DNA of 64,000 nt from Tidjanibacter sp. (GCA_017936605.1 JAGBFH010000020.1:48965-112964); one strand, 5' to 3'. Numbered from the stretch's first letter, positions 8,901 to 19,100 are shown. Numbers and translations: made by a program. The notes: generated by a model from the letters alone, not told the origin.

Positions 8901-9473
8901 GGAGCTGTCCGACACGGGAGTAGCGCGGAGGGTGGTGAGGTCTGCTGCGTCCTCGCCCTCGTTCCAGGTTACGGTGATGCTATTAACGGTGCGCTCCGAA
9001 ACGGTCAGCTTGAACGACGAGCGAACAGCCGAAGTTGCGAAAGCCTCCTCGAGGTAGGTCCATTTGGAGTCCTCGACATTCTCGGCGTGACCTTTAACGC
9101 GCACGAAGTAGCTCTTGTCTACCTCGAGGCCGCTTACGATGTGGGGAATCTCGGTGATGTTGGTCTCCACCTTTGCGGGCTCCACAGCGTCGTAGTTGGG
9201 TGCCAAAGCAACCTCTTCGCCGGTCTCCTGGTCGATGCCGGTCTCGGTTGATTCGAATACCTCAACTGTGTAGTACTCAGTACCCTGCATTGCATCCCAA
9301 GTGAGCTCAACATCGGTACCCACGGATGCAACGATTTCTGCTTCGAGATTGGTAGGTGCAAGGCAACGATTCAGGGTGATGCCATCAACAACCTCTGCGG
9401 GGTCGTTGGCACAGCCCACCATCGCCATAGCCATCGAAGCAAACAGTGCTATATTCTTAATAAACTTTTTCAT
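5967..9473 (-). CDS. Large surface lipoprotein, FnIII plus beta-helix plus three sugar-binding-like modules
   Basis: An outer-surface lipoprotein of 1168 residues, third gene of the susC-susD unit. The lipobox MVGC gives Cys21. Two fibronectin type III-like domains follow (about 35-230), then a right-handed beta-helix region (about 240-590, with repeated INCEVYG, VKNSTFYA, VKNCTFNF turns) resembling the DUF4957/DUF5123 proteins found beside SusD in pectin loci. The C-terminal part has three similar all-beta modules ending near SIEWT (about 770), FYAIEYTYI (about 1020) and LFSISYTYTK (1168), with another FnIII-like segment between the first two. I infer binding of pectic glycans and see no catalytic site. 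The stop is followed by a strong terminator. Confidence 0.8.
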   Translation of the reverse strand: MKKFIKNIALFASMAMAMVGCANDPAEVVDGITLNRCLAPTNLEAEIVASVGTDVELTWDAMQGTEYYTVEVFESTETGIDQETGEEVALAPNYDAVEPAKVETNITEIPHIVSGLEVDKSYFVRVKGHAENVEDSKWTYLEEAFATSAVRSSFKLTVSERTVNSITVTWNEGEDAADLTTLRATPVSDSSKKSVDVALSAEMIAARTATASGLEACTDYKLTLIYGKACNRGSITAFTRPSDSGFNTVNTVEAIVNAITGTVGDVKLKLEYNDGVAYDLPSTATIGCNLWLVGETTTDGKKPIVTGLDIQPSGAVTTIHLEDLVLDGAVYAVAGAETKGHILTAKAAMEAFELINCEVYGYTKGLYYNNVAGADCGSILIDGCYVHDVNADGTVGGDFIDVRNGVHPSIVVKNSTFYAAARTFLRVSDSADAGLVEVKNCTFNFVTTTKTSSNNAGIFGVRTKTTPESILCTKNVFLNEYSDGEAPGAEFVRLVRNSSDTNAPVCSGNYFYNVGAGWFVSAAQTIAGAAFDEAAALAEGGVLLEVDPCQSSGAGKLYLNETSDISAKQAGDPRWWNAAIPEPPVRATELEVVAEPYTWDFTAKAIYDGEVLTANTIIGNARIYASAEAPSEVVLGEGIYFAEAGMVDAAGEPLYGAVGVLTSGYGAVVVTAEGANGVEGVQVLAGGDRYTLLADGEPHKVLLGDLKGENNIYVMAAGGVTLKSIEWTQDLTPDAVAVALKAPAVSFDNRKVDEGTAMAVTASWEAVENADHYEVSWRGATTEQTELSFTIPAEEVAALYIGEYDLKVVAIPVATSSKWLPSEAGVATLQINKVVVGGEVTLSWNFSDTIWETEVFDWLAPLGSTGSTDMDVTVDGLRVVAGGKNIRGYLNEDVGNYLQPNGGGSISQRCFSFTAPANGTLRVKVGATGSEDLTRMVKVQVGEEGAVQEQPGGHATPTWVEYDIEANNQTVYIYPSGGLRFYAIEYTYISAPQEQTIEWGHAAFDDIWVNGCASDTGNIDATFVTTKMTAGGKLSVDADGFTYDGLQFVLGGGKFKFGQNNNSAGELQTRVQFGGTGNTGKAVLIFEAPAAGTLKLDVIASGDTTTKARPICVAVDGTEIASIPTPDKTATPEVFEVDCTTAVAGSKIYIYSGNSGINLFSISYTYTK

Positions 9474-9525
9474 ATCTTTCCTTTTACTTATTAGTTATAA
9501 TAGGTAAGTCTTTGGTCTGCTTCTA

Positions 9526-11310
9526 TTAGTAACCAAAATCGTTCACCAGCGAACCCTGCGAGTTGATAATGGTTGCCTGGAAGATGGGCCAGTACATATG
9601 CTGGTTGGGATCGGCGGTGTAGACGGTCGAAGCCCTCTCCTCGGTCTGACCATCGGTATCCTTGGTGAGATAACCACCCTTCTTGTTCCACTCCTCGCCC
9701 TCGGGAGCTACGCGCTCGCCATTAAGGCCGTAGAACTCGATACCCTCGGCAGTCTCGCGGTACCATACATCACCCTCGGGGTTGAGGAATGCGTAGTCGC
9801 CGCTGAGGCTCTTAAGGTCGCGGTAGTCGGCAATCGACTCGTCGAGTTTGTCCTTGAGCATATTCCAACGGATGAGGTCACCCTTGCGGAGAAACTCGCC
9901 CACGAACTCGAGCTTGCGCTCCTCAACGATGGCGTTGAACATAGCCTCTTTATTGCCAAGAGCTGCCACATAAGCCGCTGCGCTGCTGCCGGTAGCCCTC
10001 TCGCGCACCTCAAGGAGGTAATCTTTGGCCTTGTCGAGCTGACCGAGCTCATTGGCAACCTCGGCTGCCATCAGCAGAATGTCCGAATAGCGCATAACGA
10101 TGGGTTTGATACCGTCGTCGTTGCCGCCGGTGTAGGGCTGTTTCTCCATCCACTGGAAACGATACTTGCCAAAGTACCAGTTCTCGATGCCCGAAGGCTC
10201 AATTACATCGTCTTTCTCATACTTGAAGTTCACGCACGAGAGGTCACGACGCTGGTCATCCTTGGTGTAGTCGAAATAGAGGGTGGGGGTGGGGCCTACA
10301 GAGCCACCACGGTTCGAACCGTTGATGTTGGTGCGGATGGCGAAGGTGTAGTTCCAACGGCCACGAGCGTCACCAAAGGGAATCACAAACAGAGTCTCCT
10401 TGCCTGCGGTGAGGTCGAAGTTGTTGAAATCTCTCCAGTACTGCTCGTAGTCCTCATAGAGGCTTGCCGAGCCACTCTGGATAACCTCCTCGAGTTTCTC
10501 GAGAACCTTGGGATAGAGCACCTCTTTGCTGAGCTCAGCATCGCTCGAGAGGCGGATGCTACCGGCGTCACCGGTACCTACCATACCATCCTCGGGACGG
10601 AGTGCATAGCCCGAAGCAGCCAGAGCGATACGAGCATACAGACCGTTGGCAAAGTTTTTGTTCACGCGGTCGGTGGTCATCGTAGCGGCGGTGGTGCCGG
10701 CCCAGGGCAGATAGCCTGCTGCCTCGTCCAAGTCGGCCAGAATCTGTTTGTAGATTACATCGCGGTCGCTCTTGGGCAGATAGATGGTCTCCGACGAGAT
10801 GGGCTCAAAACGAGCGGGAACATCGCCAAAGGCCTTCAGCAGCTCATAGTAGAGGAAAGCACGCAGGGTGAGCGACTCGCCCAGAAGGTAGGCCATATCG
10901 GCTTTGTTCTCGATGTCGCCATATTTCCTCAGGCCACTGATACAGATATTTGCGCGCTCGATACCTGCGTAAATCTCATTGTAGGGACCGTTGTCGAGGT
11001 TGAGCTGTGCATTGTTTACGGTAATGGCATAGGTTGCAATCTCCGATTTGTTGTCGATAGTGGTCGCAACATACCACTCAGCATCGGTATTGAAGCCATA
11101 CCAGGGAAGGAAACGACCTCGGTAGTTGTTGGTGTGACCGAAGGTCTCCGAGATTGAGAATACATTATACTCTGCCAAAGTATAGTTCGAGAAGACAACC
11201 GACTCGTCGAATGCCGACTTGGTCTCGCTCTCGAGAATGTCGCTACACGAGAAGAGTGTAGTCGAGAGGGCAATCAAAAGTATGTATGCAAATTTTTTCA
11301 TTTCTTTCAT
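9526..11310 (-). CDS. susD: SusD/RagB-family glycan-binding lipoprotein
   Basis: The surface partner of the SusC-type transporter, capturing oligosaccharides and closing over the channel. The 594-residue product starts MKEMKKFAYILLIALS with lipobox LFSC (Cys22); a start at the second Met (11301) is equally possible. Typical SusD features follow: an early ESETKSAFDE segment, TPR-like helices with YLPKSDRDVIYKQILADLDEA, and a C-terminal region with IRWNMLKDKLDESI. It lies 14 bp after susC and 52 bp before the lipoprotein, on one strand. The locus context suggests homogalacturonan or rhamnogalacturonan oligosaccharides; specificity cannot be read from the sequence. Confidence 0.93.
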   Translation of the reverse strand: MKEMKKFAYILLIALSTTLFSCSDILESETKSAFDESVVFSNYTLAEYNVFSISETFGHTNNYRGRFLPWYGFNTDAEWYVATTIDNKSEIATYAITVNNAQLNLDNGPYNEIYAGIERANICISGLRKYGDIENKADMAYLLGESLTLRAFLYYELLKAFGDVPARFEPISSETIYLPKSDRDVIYKQILADLDEAAGYLPWAGTTAATMTTDRVNKNFANGLYARIALAASGYALRPEDGMVGTGDAGSIRLSSDAELSKEVLYPKVLEKLEEVIQSGSASLYEDYEQYWRDFNNFDLTAGKETLFVIPFGDARGRWNYTFAIRTNINGSNRGGSVGPTPTLYFDYTKDDQRRDLSCVNFKYEKDDVIEPSGIENWYFGKYRFQWMEKQPYTGGNDDGIKPIVMRYSDILLMAAEVANELGQLDKAKDYLLEVRERATGSSAAAYVAALGNKEAMFNAIVEERKLEFVGEFLRKGDLIRWNMLKDKLDESIADYRDLKSLSGDYAFLNPEGDVWYRETAEGIEFYGLNGERVAPEGEEWNKKGGYLTKDTDGQTEERASTVYTADPNQHMYWPIFQATIINSQGSLVNDFGY

Positions 11311-11324
11311 CGTTTTTTAGAGGT

Positions 11325-14300
11325 TTAGAAAGTCAGATTCACACCTACTACAACGCCTCTGCTCTTGGGGTATGCCGAGTAGTCAACACCGGGAGTAAGA
11401 GGAGTAGCACGACGAGTATCTACCTCGGGGTCGAAGCCCGAATAGCTGGTCAGCAGGAAGAGGTTGGTGCCCGAAACATAAAGACGGAGGTTCTCAACAC
11501 CAATCTTCTGGGTGAGCTCTTTGGGAATGGTGTAGCCCAAAGTTGCACTCGTCAGACGCAAGAACGAACCGTTCTCAACGGCTGCGTCGCTGAATACGGC
11601 GTTGCCGATGAAGGGCGAGCCTGCCTTACCCTCGTTGAGAGCTGCAAGAGCCTCGGGGTCGGTGATGAACTCACCGGTGTTCCAGTCGATGTTGGTCCAA
11701 CGCTGGTCGGTGGACATCGACGAGAGCAGGTTGCGGTTCTGATACTTACGAGTCGAGGTGAACTCAATAAGGTTTGCATTATAAATCTGGTTGCCAATGA
11801 CAGCATTGAAGTTGGCCGAGAAGTCGAAGTTACCCCAGTAACCCGAGATGATAAGACCACCGGTCCAGTCTGCCAGAGCGTTACCGATGACGGTCTTGTC
11901 GGCAACGGTCAGTTTGCCGTCACCCTCCATACCGATAACATTACCCTCCTCGTCGAGAACCTCAACGGTGGGCTGGTCTTTGTACTTGCGAGCACCAGGC
12001 ATCAGGTAGGTCGAGCCGATGATGTCGGAGCAATCTACAACGCCCTCTTTCAGTACCCAAGCGCCATCTACATAGTTGAAATCGTCAACGGTGTAGTAGC
12101 CGTCGCTGATGTAGCCATACATATTGCCCAGAGGCTGGCCTACCTCAACAACATAGTCGGTACCAATCTCGGTCGAAGCCCACATACTCTGCGACTCGAT
12201 GCGATCCAGACCACCGAGGGTCACAACTTTATTCTTGTTGTAGGATGCGTTGGCCGAGATGGTCAGACCTGCGTTCTTGGTCTGGAATACGGTGTAGTTG
12301 ATGGTAGCCTCGAAACCGCTGTTCTGGGTCTCACCCATATTGCGGTACTGGTTTGCATAACCACTACCCGAGGTGGGGAACTGAATCAGCAGGTCCTTGG
12401 TGTTGTTCTTGTAGTACTCAACCGAACCGCTCAGCTTGCCACCAAACAGGGCGAAGTCCAAACCGAGGTTGTGCGAAATGGTGGTCTCCCATTTCAAATC
12501 GGGGTTGGGCATAGTGTTACCTGCCGACCAGTAGGTCACGCCCTGCGAAATCCAGGTAGTAGCGTTGGCCTTGAAGGTCTGGAGGGTCTGGCCCGAGGGG
12601 ATGTTGTTGTTACCTGCGGTACCGTAGCTATAGCGCAGTTTCAGGTTGTCGAGAATGTCGATATCCTGGAGTACGGGGAGCTCCGAAAGACGCAGTGCCA
12701 CTGCTGCCGAGGGGAAGTAGCCCCAACGGTTGGCGCCGAGGAACTTCGACGAACCGTCGGCACGCATAGTAGCCGAAGCCGAAACGATGCCTTTCCAGTC
12801 GTAGTTTACGCGACCGAAGAACGAAAGGAGTTTGTCGTCGGGATTGTAGTACTGGTTGGTCGAAACGGCGGTACCCGAAGCCATAAAGTTCCAAGCCATA
12901 TCTGCATCGAAGAAGGTGGGAAGACCCTCAACCCAAGCAGTGAGCTTATTGGAGTTGGTGTAGAGGTACTCCTGACCGACAAGAACATCGAGTTTGCTAT
13001 CCTCCCAATCCAGAGCCTCACCGATGTTGTAGTGCAGGGTGTTGGTATTGCGGAGTTTGGTGCGGTCGTAGTCGGTGTACTGTGTTGCGGGCTGACCCTT
13101 GAGGGTAGCGTTGTTGTTCACATAGTAGGTGGTAAGACCATAGAACCTGTTGTCGCCCTGCGAGTAGCTGTCCAAGCCACCGTCAATCTTCAGATTGAGG
13201 CCTTTGGCGAGTTTGAGGTTGATTGCACCGTTGATGTTCCAGTTCTGACGGTTACGCTTCGAGTCGTTGTCGGCTACCGACAGCATAGGGGGAGCGTTGT
13301 CGCCATAGTCCTCCTCGAGGTCGCTGTTCTCTACGGAGCTCTCCAGGGGGATGGGGGTGTAACCGATGGCGTGTTTCAGACGACCGTTACCCGAGGTCGA
13401 ACCGCTATCGTTCACCGAGTTGGCGCCGCTACCACGAACATTGGTGTCCGAGAAACGAACCGAGAAGTCAAACGAAACCTTGTTGCTGGGTTTGAATTTG
13501 GTCTTCAGGTTGAGGTTGTCACGAGTGTAGCTCGAGCCCTTCATAATGGCGTTGTCGCCCATATGGGAGTAGCTTGCGGTCCAGCTGAACTCTTTGCTAC
13601 CACCCGAGAGGGAGATGTTGTGGTTGTTGGTAGTGCCCTGATTGCCAAATACCTGTGCTACATAGTCATTCTTGGGCTGACCGGTATAGAGGTCGATGTC
13701 GCAGAACTGACCGAAGTAGGGCTCATAGGCGCTCTCCACATTGTTGCGAATCATTGCGAGCTCATACTGCAACTTCACGAACTCATCTGTATCGAGAGTG
13801 GTGAGGGCATCTTTGTTGGCGATGCTCTTCCAACCGGTGTAGCCGTTGTAGGTTACCGACAGGCGGCCTTCGCCACCGCTCTTGGTGGTAACGATGATTA
13901 CACCATTTGCACCACGCGAACCGTAGATAGCGGTCGAGAAGGCGTCTTTGAGGACATCGATGCTCTGGATATCGCTCGAGGGGATGTCGTTGATGCTCTC
14001 AACGGGGAATCCGTCGACGATGTACAGAGGCGAGGAGTCCTGGGTAATCGAACCGCCACCACGAACGCGGATTTTGATGTCTGCGTCGGGGTCACCCTCG
14101 GTGGTGGTAACCTGCACACCTGCCATCTTACCGGAGAGGGCCTCCGATACGCTGGTCACGGGCTGTGAGGCAATAGTCTCGGCACCAACCGAGGCTACCG
14201 AACCGATAAGGTCTTTCCTCTGAACGGTAGCATAACCCACAACAACCACATCCTCCATAACCTCTGCGTCACTCTCGAGAGTGATTTCGAAGTAGGTGCG

Positions 14301-14564
14301 GTTGCCGATGGCTACCGTCTGGTCCTTCATACCGAGGTAGGAGAAGACCAGTTTCTGCTGCGGAGCGTTGGGGACATTGAGGCTCCAGTCGCCCGATACG
14401 CCGGTTGTCGTACCGTTGCTGGTGCCGTCAACAACAACAGACGCGCCAATGATTGGCTGGCCTGCTGTGTCCTTAACAATACCGCTAACCTTCTGAGCTT
14501 CGGCTGCGAGAGTCAAGCTCAAACCCAAAATAAGTAGGGTAAACTTTCGTGTAAAGTTTCTCAT
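11325..14564 (-). CDS. susC: SusC/RagA-family TonB-dependent outer-membrane transporter
   Basis: Imports glycan oligomers across the outer membrane using TonB energy. The 1079-residue product has a signal peptide ending AAEAQ, a carboxypeptidase-like regulatory domain (VSGIVKDTAGQPIIGASVVV, about 26-100), a TonB-box region EVMEDVVVVGYATVQRKD, a plug with PLYIVDGFPVESINDIPSSD and YGSRGANGVIIVTTKSG, and a 22-strand barrel ending in the aromatic GVVVGVNLTF. It is the first gene of susC-susD-lipoprotein. The leader of about 135 nt contains two small hairpins. The promoter carries the 21-bp-spaced direct repeats shared with uxaC, so induction by the pectin HTCS is inferred. Confidence 0.95.
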   Translation of the reverse strand: MRNFTRKFTLLILGLSLTLAAEAQKVSGIVKDTAGQPIIGASVVVDGTSNGTTTGVSGDWSLNVPNAPQQKLVFSYLGMKDQTVAIGNRTYFEITLESDAEVMEDVVVVGYATVQRKDLIGSVASVGAETIASQPVTSVSEALSGKMAGVQVTTTEGDPDADIKIRVRGGGSITQDSSPLYIVDGFPVESINDIPSSDIQSIDVLKDAFSTAIYGSRGANGVIIVTTKSGGEGRLSVTYNGYTGWKSIANKDALTTLDTDEFVKLQYELAMIRNNVESAYEPYFGQFCDIDLYTGQPKNDYVAQVFGNQGTTNNHNISLSGGSKEFSWTASYSHMGDNAIMKGSSYTRDNLNLKTKFKPSNKVSFDFSVRFSDTNVRGSGANSVNDSGSTSGNGRLKHAIGYTPIPLESSVENSDLEEDYGDNAPPMLSVADNDSKRNRQNWNINGAINLKLAKGLNLKIDGGLDSYSQGDNRFYGLTTYYVNNNATLKGQPATQYTDYDRTKLRNTNTLHYNIGEALDWEDSKLDVLVGQEYLYTNSNKLTAWVEGLPTFFDADMAWNFMASGTAVSTNQYYNPDDKLLSFFGRVNYDWKGIVSASATMRADGSSKFLGANRWGYFPSAAVALRLSELPVLQDIDILDNLKLRYSYGTAGNNNIPSGQTLQTFKANATTWISQGVTYWSAGNTMPNPDLKWETTISHNLGLDFALFGGKLSGSVEYYKNNTKDLLIQFPTSGSGYANQYRNMGETQNSGFEATINYTVFQTKNAGLTISANASYNKNKVVTLGGLDRIESQSMWASTEIGTDYVVEVGQPLGNMYGYISDGYYTVDDFNYVDGAWVLKEGVVDCSDIIGSTYLMPGARKYKDQPTVEVLDEEGNVIGMEGDGKLTVADKTVIGNALADWTGGLIISGYWGNFDFSANFNAVIGNQIYNANLIEFTSTRKYQNRNLLSSMSTDQRWTNIDWNTGEFITDPEALAALNEGKAGSPFIGNAVFSDAAVENGSFLRLTSATLGYTIPKELTQKIGVENLRLYVSGTNLFLLTSYSGFDPEVDTRRATPLTPGVDYSAYPKSRGVVVGVNLTF

Positions 14565-14607
14565 GGTTTTTTTGGTTAATTGTTAATGAAATTATTGGTT
14601 AATTGAT

Positions 14608-14641
14608 GTGAATTTTCACGCTTTAGCACTCCTGGGGGTGC
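14608..14641 (-). promoter_or_regulatory. Two hairpins in the susC leader
   Basis: GTGAATTTTCAC (14608-14619) and GCACTCCTGGGGGTGC (14626-14641) are small inverted repeats within the inferred susC 5' leader. They could affect translation or RNA stability; no known riboswitch fold is recognised. Confidence 0.35.
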
Positions 14642-14707
14642 CTCTATCTAAGGTTAAAGAAATGAGTTTTGGTTGTTCGTTCGGTTATTCTGATGTAATC
14701 AGTATTG

Positions 14708-14737
14708 CAAATTTACAATAAATACTTCGTATTTCAA
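14708..14737 (-). promoter_or_regulatory. susC promoter (TTG-N19-TAAATTTG)
   Basis: TTG at 14735-14737 (minus strand) and TAAATTTG at 14708-14715, with exactly 19 bases between, match the Bacteroidetes housekeeping consensus. The start of transcription would be near 14700. Confidence 0.75.
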
Positions 14738-14776
14738 TGGTAAAAATTGCCACTTTATGTGGATTTTTTGCCACCC
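14735..14776 (-). promoter_or_regulatory. Candidate HTCS operator, two direct repeats, upstream of susC
   Basis: Units CAATGGTAAAAATTGCCAC and TATGTGGATTTTTTGCCACC have GCCA cores at 14749 and 14770, 21 bp apart. The proximal core lies 34 bp from the -7 box edge, as at uxaC. The distal units of the two promoters match at about 22 of 29 aligned bases by eye. Confidence 0.65.
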
Positions 14777-14864
14777 TCAAAGGGGGTGTATTGGTCGCTT
14801 TACGGTGGCGCGGGGTGCGCTATTGTGCTAATCCTACACTATTTATCCCGCGGTGGGGTGTAAT

Positions 14865-16097
14865 TTAGTGGTTGATTTGCGTGAGGTTTTCGTACTCCAA
14901 TGAGGCCCAGATGAAGGGGCCTACGCCTTTGCAGTCGTTTTCGATGATGGGCTCGGAGAGGTAGTATTCAAAGTCGCCCATACGGTTCTGTTTGCCGCCC
15001 AGACCGCCCACAGCACAGCAGTCAGTCATTGAGATGGTGCCGTCCTCGTTCTCGCGCATAAAGCGCCTAACGAACTTCTCGTAGAGCTCCAGAGCCTCTG
15101 CCTGATAGTCGGCCGGGAGTAGGCCCAGACGGGTACCCTTGAGCATTGCGTAGATGAGCATAATGGAGCCTGTGGCCTCCTGATAGTTGCCCTCGCGAGT
15201 GGGGCAGTCCATCACCTGATACCACATGCCGCTCTTGGGGTCGGCGTAGGCGGGAATGGTCTTGTAGATGTGGTTCAGAATACCAACGAGTTTCTCCCTA
15301 CCGGGGGTATCATTGGGCATAATGTCGAGGACCTCCACGATGGCCACCGTGTACCAACCCATAGCGCGGAGCCAGGCGTGCTGACTCTGGCCCGTGGTCT
15401 TGTCGCACCAGAACATCTCCTTCGAGGAGTCCCAGGCGTGGCGGAAGAGGCCCGTTGCGGGGTCGTAGGTCTTCTCGGCCACCAGTACGAACTGGTGGAT
15501 GATATCCTGCCAGCCGTGCTCGGCCTCCTCTGGGGTGGCGTAGCGGGTGAGGTACTCGGCCTTGAAGGGCTCGGCCATATAGAGGCCGTCTAACCACATC
15601 TGGTTGGGGTAGGCCTTCTTGTGCCAATAGCCTCCCTCGGGGGTGCGGGGTTGCTCGAGGAGCTGCCTCCACATAAGCTTCTCTATGGCTGTGCGGTAGC
15701 GCTCCTGGCCGGTGAGGTCATAGGCACGATAGAGCAGTCTGCCGGGGCAGATATGGTCGAGGTTGTAGTTGGAGAGCTTGTAGGTCACGATGCTCTCGCC
15801 GTCCTCTCCCACCATCCTCTCGAGCCACGAGAGGGCATAGGTGGTGTAGTCCGCCTGCTCATACTTCTCGCCTGCGTCCATAATGGCCAGCAGTTCGAGT
15901 CCTGTGGTGTAGTTCCACTTGGGCTTGCTCACGCCGTCCATTGTGATGGCATCGGGTATTCGGGTCATTTCGCTCTCCACCATCCTCATCGAAAGGGGCT
16001 TCTCGCCACGAATCTTGGGTGCTTTGCGCTCTGTGCTGCACGCGGCAAGTAGTGACACGAGGGCGAGAGAGATAAGTGTTGTTGTTAGTCGTTTCAT
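14865..16097 (-). CDS. GH105-type unsaturated uronyl hydrolase lipoprotein
   Basis: Removes the unsaturated uronic acid left at the non-reducing end of oligosaccharides by pectate lyase. The 410-residue product has lipobox LAAC (Cys20) and then an (alpha/alpha)6 barrel. The family signature PNQMWLDGLYMAEPFKAEYL, with the acid Asp of the GH105/GH88 clan, lies near residues 170-190, and HICPGRLLYRAYDLTG precedes it. GH88 is the alternative, but length and motif context favour GH105 (YteR/YesR-like). It is the last gene of the GH28 operon, 24 bp after the HTCS gene. The protein is probably periplasmic or attached to a membrane. Confidence 0.87.
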   Translation of the reverse strand: MKRLTTTLISLALVSLLAACSTERKAPKIRGEKPLSMRMVESEMTRIPDAITMDGVSKPKWNYTTGLELLAIMDAGEKYEQADYTTYALSWLERMVGEDGESIVTYKLSNYNLDHICPGRLLYRAYDLTGQERYRTAIEKLMWRQLLEQPRTPEGGYWHKKAYPNQMWLDGLYMAEPFKAEYLTRYATPEEAEHGWQDIIHQFVLVAEKTYDPATGLFRHAWDSSKEMFWCDKTTGQSQHAWLRAMGWYTVAIVEVLDIMPNDTPGREKLVGILNHIYKTIPAYADPKSGMWYQVMDCPTREGNYQEATGSIMLIYAMLKGTRLGLLPADYQAEALELYEKFVRRFMRENEDGTISMTDCCAVGGLGGKQNRMGDFEYYLSEPIIENDCKGVGPFIWASLEYENLTQINH

Positions 16098-16121
16098 GGT
16101 TCTTATGCTCTTTAGGCGTTT

Positions 16122-19100
16122 TTAGTTGCTCTTGAGGCCGCGGCTGCGCAGGTACTCCACGGGGGAGGATTTATACTGCTCCTTGAAACAGCGGCTGAAG
16201 TATCCGGGGTCGGAGAAGCCCACCTTGTAGGCCACCTCCGAAACGGAGAACTGACCTGTGCGCAGGAGCATCTCGCTCTTGGTGAGGCGGTACTCCTTGA
16301 TGAGCTCCACGGGTGATTTGCCCGTGAGGGACTTTATCTTGTTGTACATCGTGGTTCTGCCCAGGCGCAGGTGGCCTGCCAGCAGGTCGATGGTCAGCTC
16401 CGAGTTCTCGATGTTCTCCTCGAGCCACTCCATAAGCCTCTTGAGGAACTCCTCGTCGCGGTTGGTCACCACCACATCCTTGGGCGAAATCTCGGGCACA
16501 ATGTGGCCTGCCACCGAGGAGGACATCTTCTCGAAGATGAGTTTGCGTTGAGTCAGGAGGTTGTCTATGCGTGCCAGCAGCAGCTCCATACTAAAGGGTT
16601 TTGTGATGTAGCCGTCGGCGCCATACTTCATCGCCATAATCCTATCTTCGGGTGTCTGCTTGGCGGTGAGCATAATGACGGGCAGGTGGCTGATTTCGAA
16701 GTCCTTGCGTATGCGCTCCACCAGTTCGATACCATCCATACGAGGCATCATAAGGTCCGTAATGACGATGTCGGGATGGCTCGCGTGAATCTTCTCGAGG
16801 GCCTCCTGACCATCGGTAGCCTCAATCACCTCGTAGTTCTCGGCGAGCTGATTGAAGAGGAAGTTACGCATCTGACTATTATCCTCGGCCAAGACAATCT
16901 TATAGGCCCCTTCGGGTGGGGTTATGTCGGTACGCTTGGAGGTGTCGGCCTGTGCGGGGGTGGTGTCGCCAAAGACAATCTGCTCCATTGTGAAGTGGGA
17001 GTTGCCCGTCTTGAGGCTCACGGTGAAGGTTGTGCCCACGCCCACCTTGCTCTCAACCTCTATCTCGCCGTGGTGGAGTTCGACAATCTCTTTGCAGAGT
17101 GCCAAGCCTATGCCCGAGCCGCTCACCTCACCGCGCACGGCCGAGGCGTAGGTAGTGAAGCGGTCGAAGATGCTCTCTTGGCGCTCTTTGGGGATGCCAA
17201 TGCCTGTGTCGCTCACGCTGATTCTTACGCACTCCTCATCTTCGCGCTTGCTCACGGTCACAACCACACGCCCACGATTCTTGGTGAACTTGATGGCGTT
17301 GGAGAGCAGGTTATAAAGGAGGCTCTCAATGCGCTCGGGGTCACACCAGATGTAGATGTCCTCGAGAGAGAATGAGAAGATTAGCTCTATGTGTTTCTCA
17401 TCGGCGCTTTCGCGGAAGTTGTCCGTTACCTCCTTGGCGAGCCTTACGATGTTGAGCCTTTCGACCCTCAGGTCCATCTTGTTCTTGACCACTTTGCGGA
17501 AGTCGAGCAGCTGGTTTATGAGGGTGAGCATACGCTTGGCGTTCTTGTGGGAGAGTGTGAGGCTGTCCTCGCCCTTCTCGGAGAGGCTCTCGCGCCTCTT
17601 GACATCCTCAATGCCACCGATGATGAGTGTCAGAGGGGTGCGCAACTCGTGGGAGATGTTGGTGAAGAACTTGAGCTTCATCTCGGCCATATCCTGCTCC
17701 ATACGGGCCGAGTTACGCAGGCGCACGAAGCGCAAATAGAGGAATGTTATCAGCCACAGAAGCCCCAGAGCAGAAATTATATAGAGCACCCAAGCCCACC
17801 ACGAAGCCCAGGGAGGGGTGGTTATGTGGATGGGGAGTGTTACCTCGGGGCTTGCCAAGTGCGGTGTGCCGGCATAGGCCTTCACGCGGAATGTGTAGCG
17901 ACCGTGGGGCACCTTGGTGTAGTAGACGCTGTTGAAGTCGTTTGTGTAGTTCCAATCCTCGTCGTAGCCCTCGAGTTTGTACATATATGTAACCTGCTCT
18001 TGGAGTCGGAAGTTGAGGGCCGAGAAGGTGATGCGGAAAAGGCGGTAGTTGTGCTCCACGCTGACGGGCTCTCCGCGGTAGGCTGCATAGTTGTGAGAGT
18101 GGCGCTCCTGATTCTCCGTATCGCCGCTTTCGACCTCAAAGGAGCTTATCTGGAGGCGGTAGTTGTAACTCTCGTCGGCCTTGTGGTTGGGGTCGAAGAG
18201 TTGCAGACGGTTGTCGGCACAGCCAACAACTACCCTGCCCGAAGAGTCGGTAATGGCGGTCGTTTCGCTGTACTTGACGGGCTCATAGCCGTCGTAGTGG
18301 GTGTAGCTGGTGAAAATCTCCTTTGCGGAGTCAAAACGGGTTATGCCGTTCTCGGTCGAGAGCCACAGCGAGCCATCGTCGGTCTGGGTGGCTGCCAAGA
18401 CGATGTTGCTGGGCAGTCCGTCGCTTGTGGAGTAGGTCCTAAAGTGGGGTGTACCACTCTCGTCGTAGCTCTCAATCCTGCTCAGGCCGCCGCCGTAGGT
18501 CGAGAGCCAAATATCGCCCCGCGCATCCTTGAGTATGTGAATCACATCGTTGGCTTGGAGCGTATGGGGGGTGTTGATACCTCGCTGTGCAATGCCGAAG
18601 GCCATCTTCTCGGGCGCAAGCGTGGGGTCAAACCAGATGAGCCCCTCGGAACTTCCGAGGAGCATCCTATGCTCATCATCCAGAAGCAGATAGCGTGTCC
18701 TCTCGCCCGACTCTGTGGGGTAGAGGGGGAAGCTGTTGAGGGTGTTCACCACGCGCTCCGAGTCCCAACTGGGGAGCATATTGATGGCACCTCCGTAGGT
18801 GGCAATCCATATCTTGCCCTCGCCGTCCTCTTCGATGCTGTAGACCATATCGTTGGAGAGCGAATAGGGGTTCTCGGCGCTGTGACGATACTCCCTGACG
18901 GAGTAACCAGCGCTCTCTGCCTTGGGGGTGAGGCGATAGACACCGTCGCCCTTTGTGCCCACCCACAGGTTGCCGTGGGAGTCCTCCTTAATGGTATAGA
19001 TGGCACCGAGTGCTCGACCCGAGGGCAGGCGAGAGATGTGGTGCAGCAGTTCCATAGTGGGGGAGTAGCAGTAGAGGTGGCCCTCCTTGGTGCCCACCCA

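Noticed and set aside
5967..9251. Long plus-strand open frames opposite susC, susD and the lipoprotein
   Set aside because: They are antisense shadows of well-supported minus-strand genes and match no protein family I recognise.
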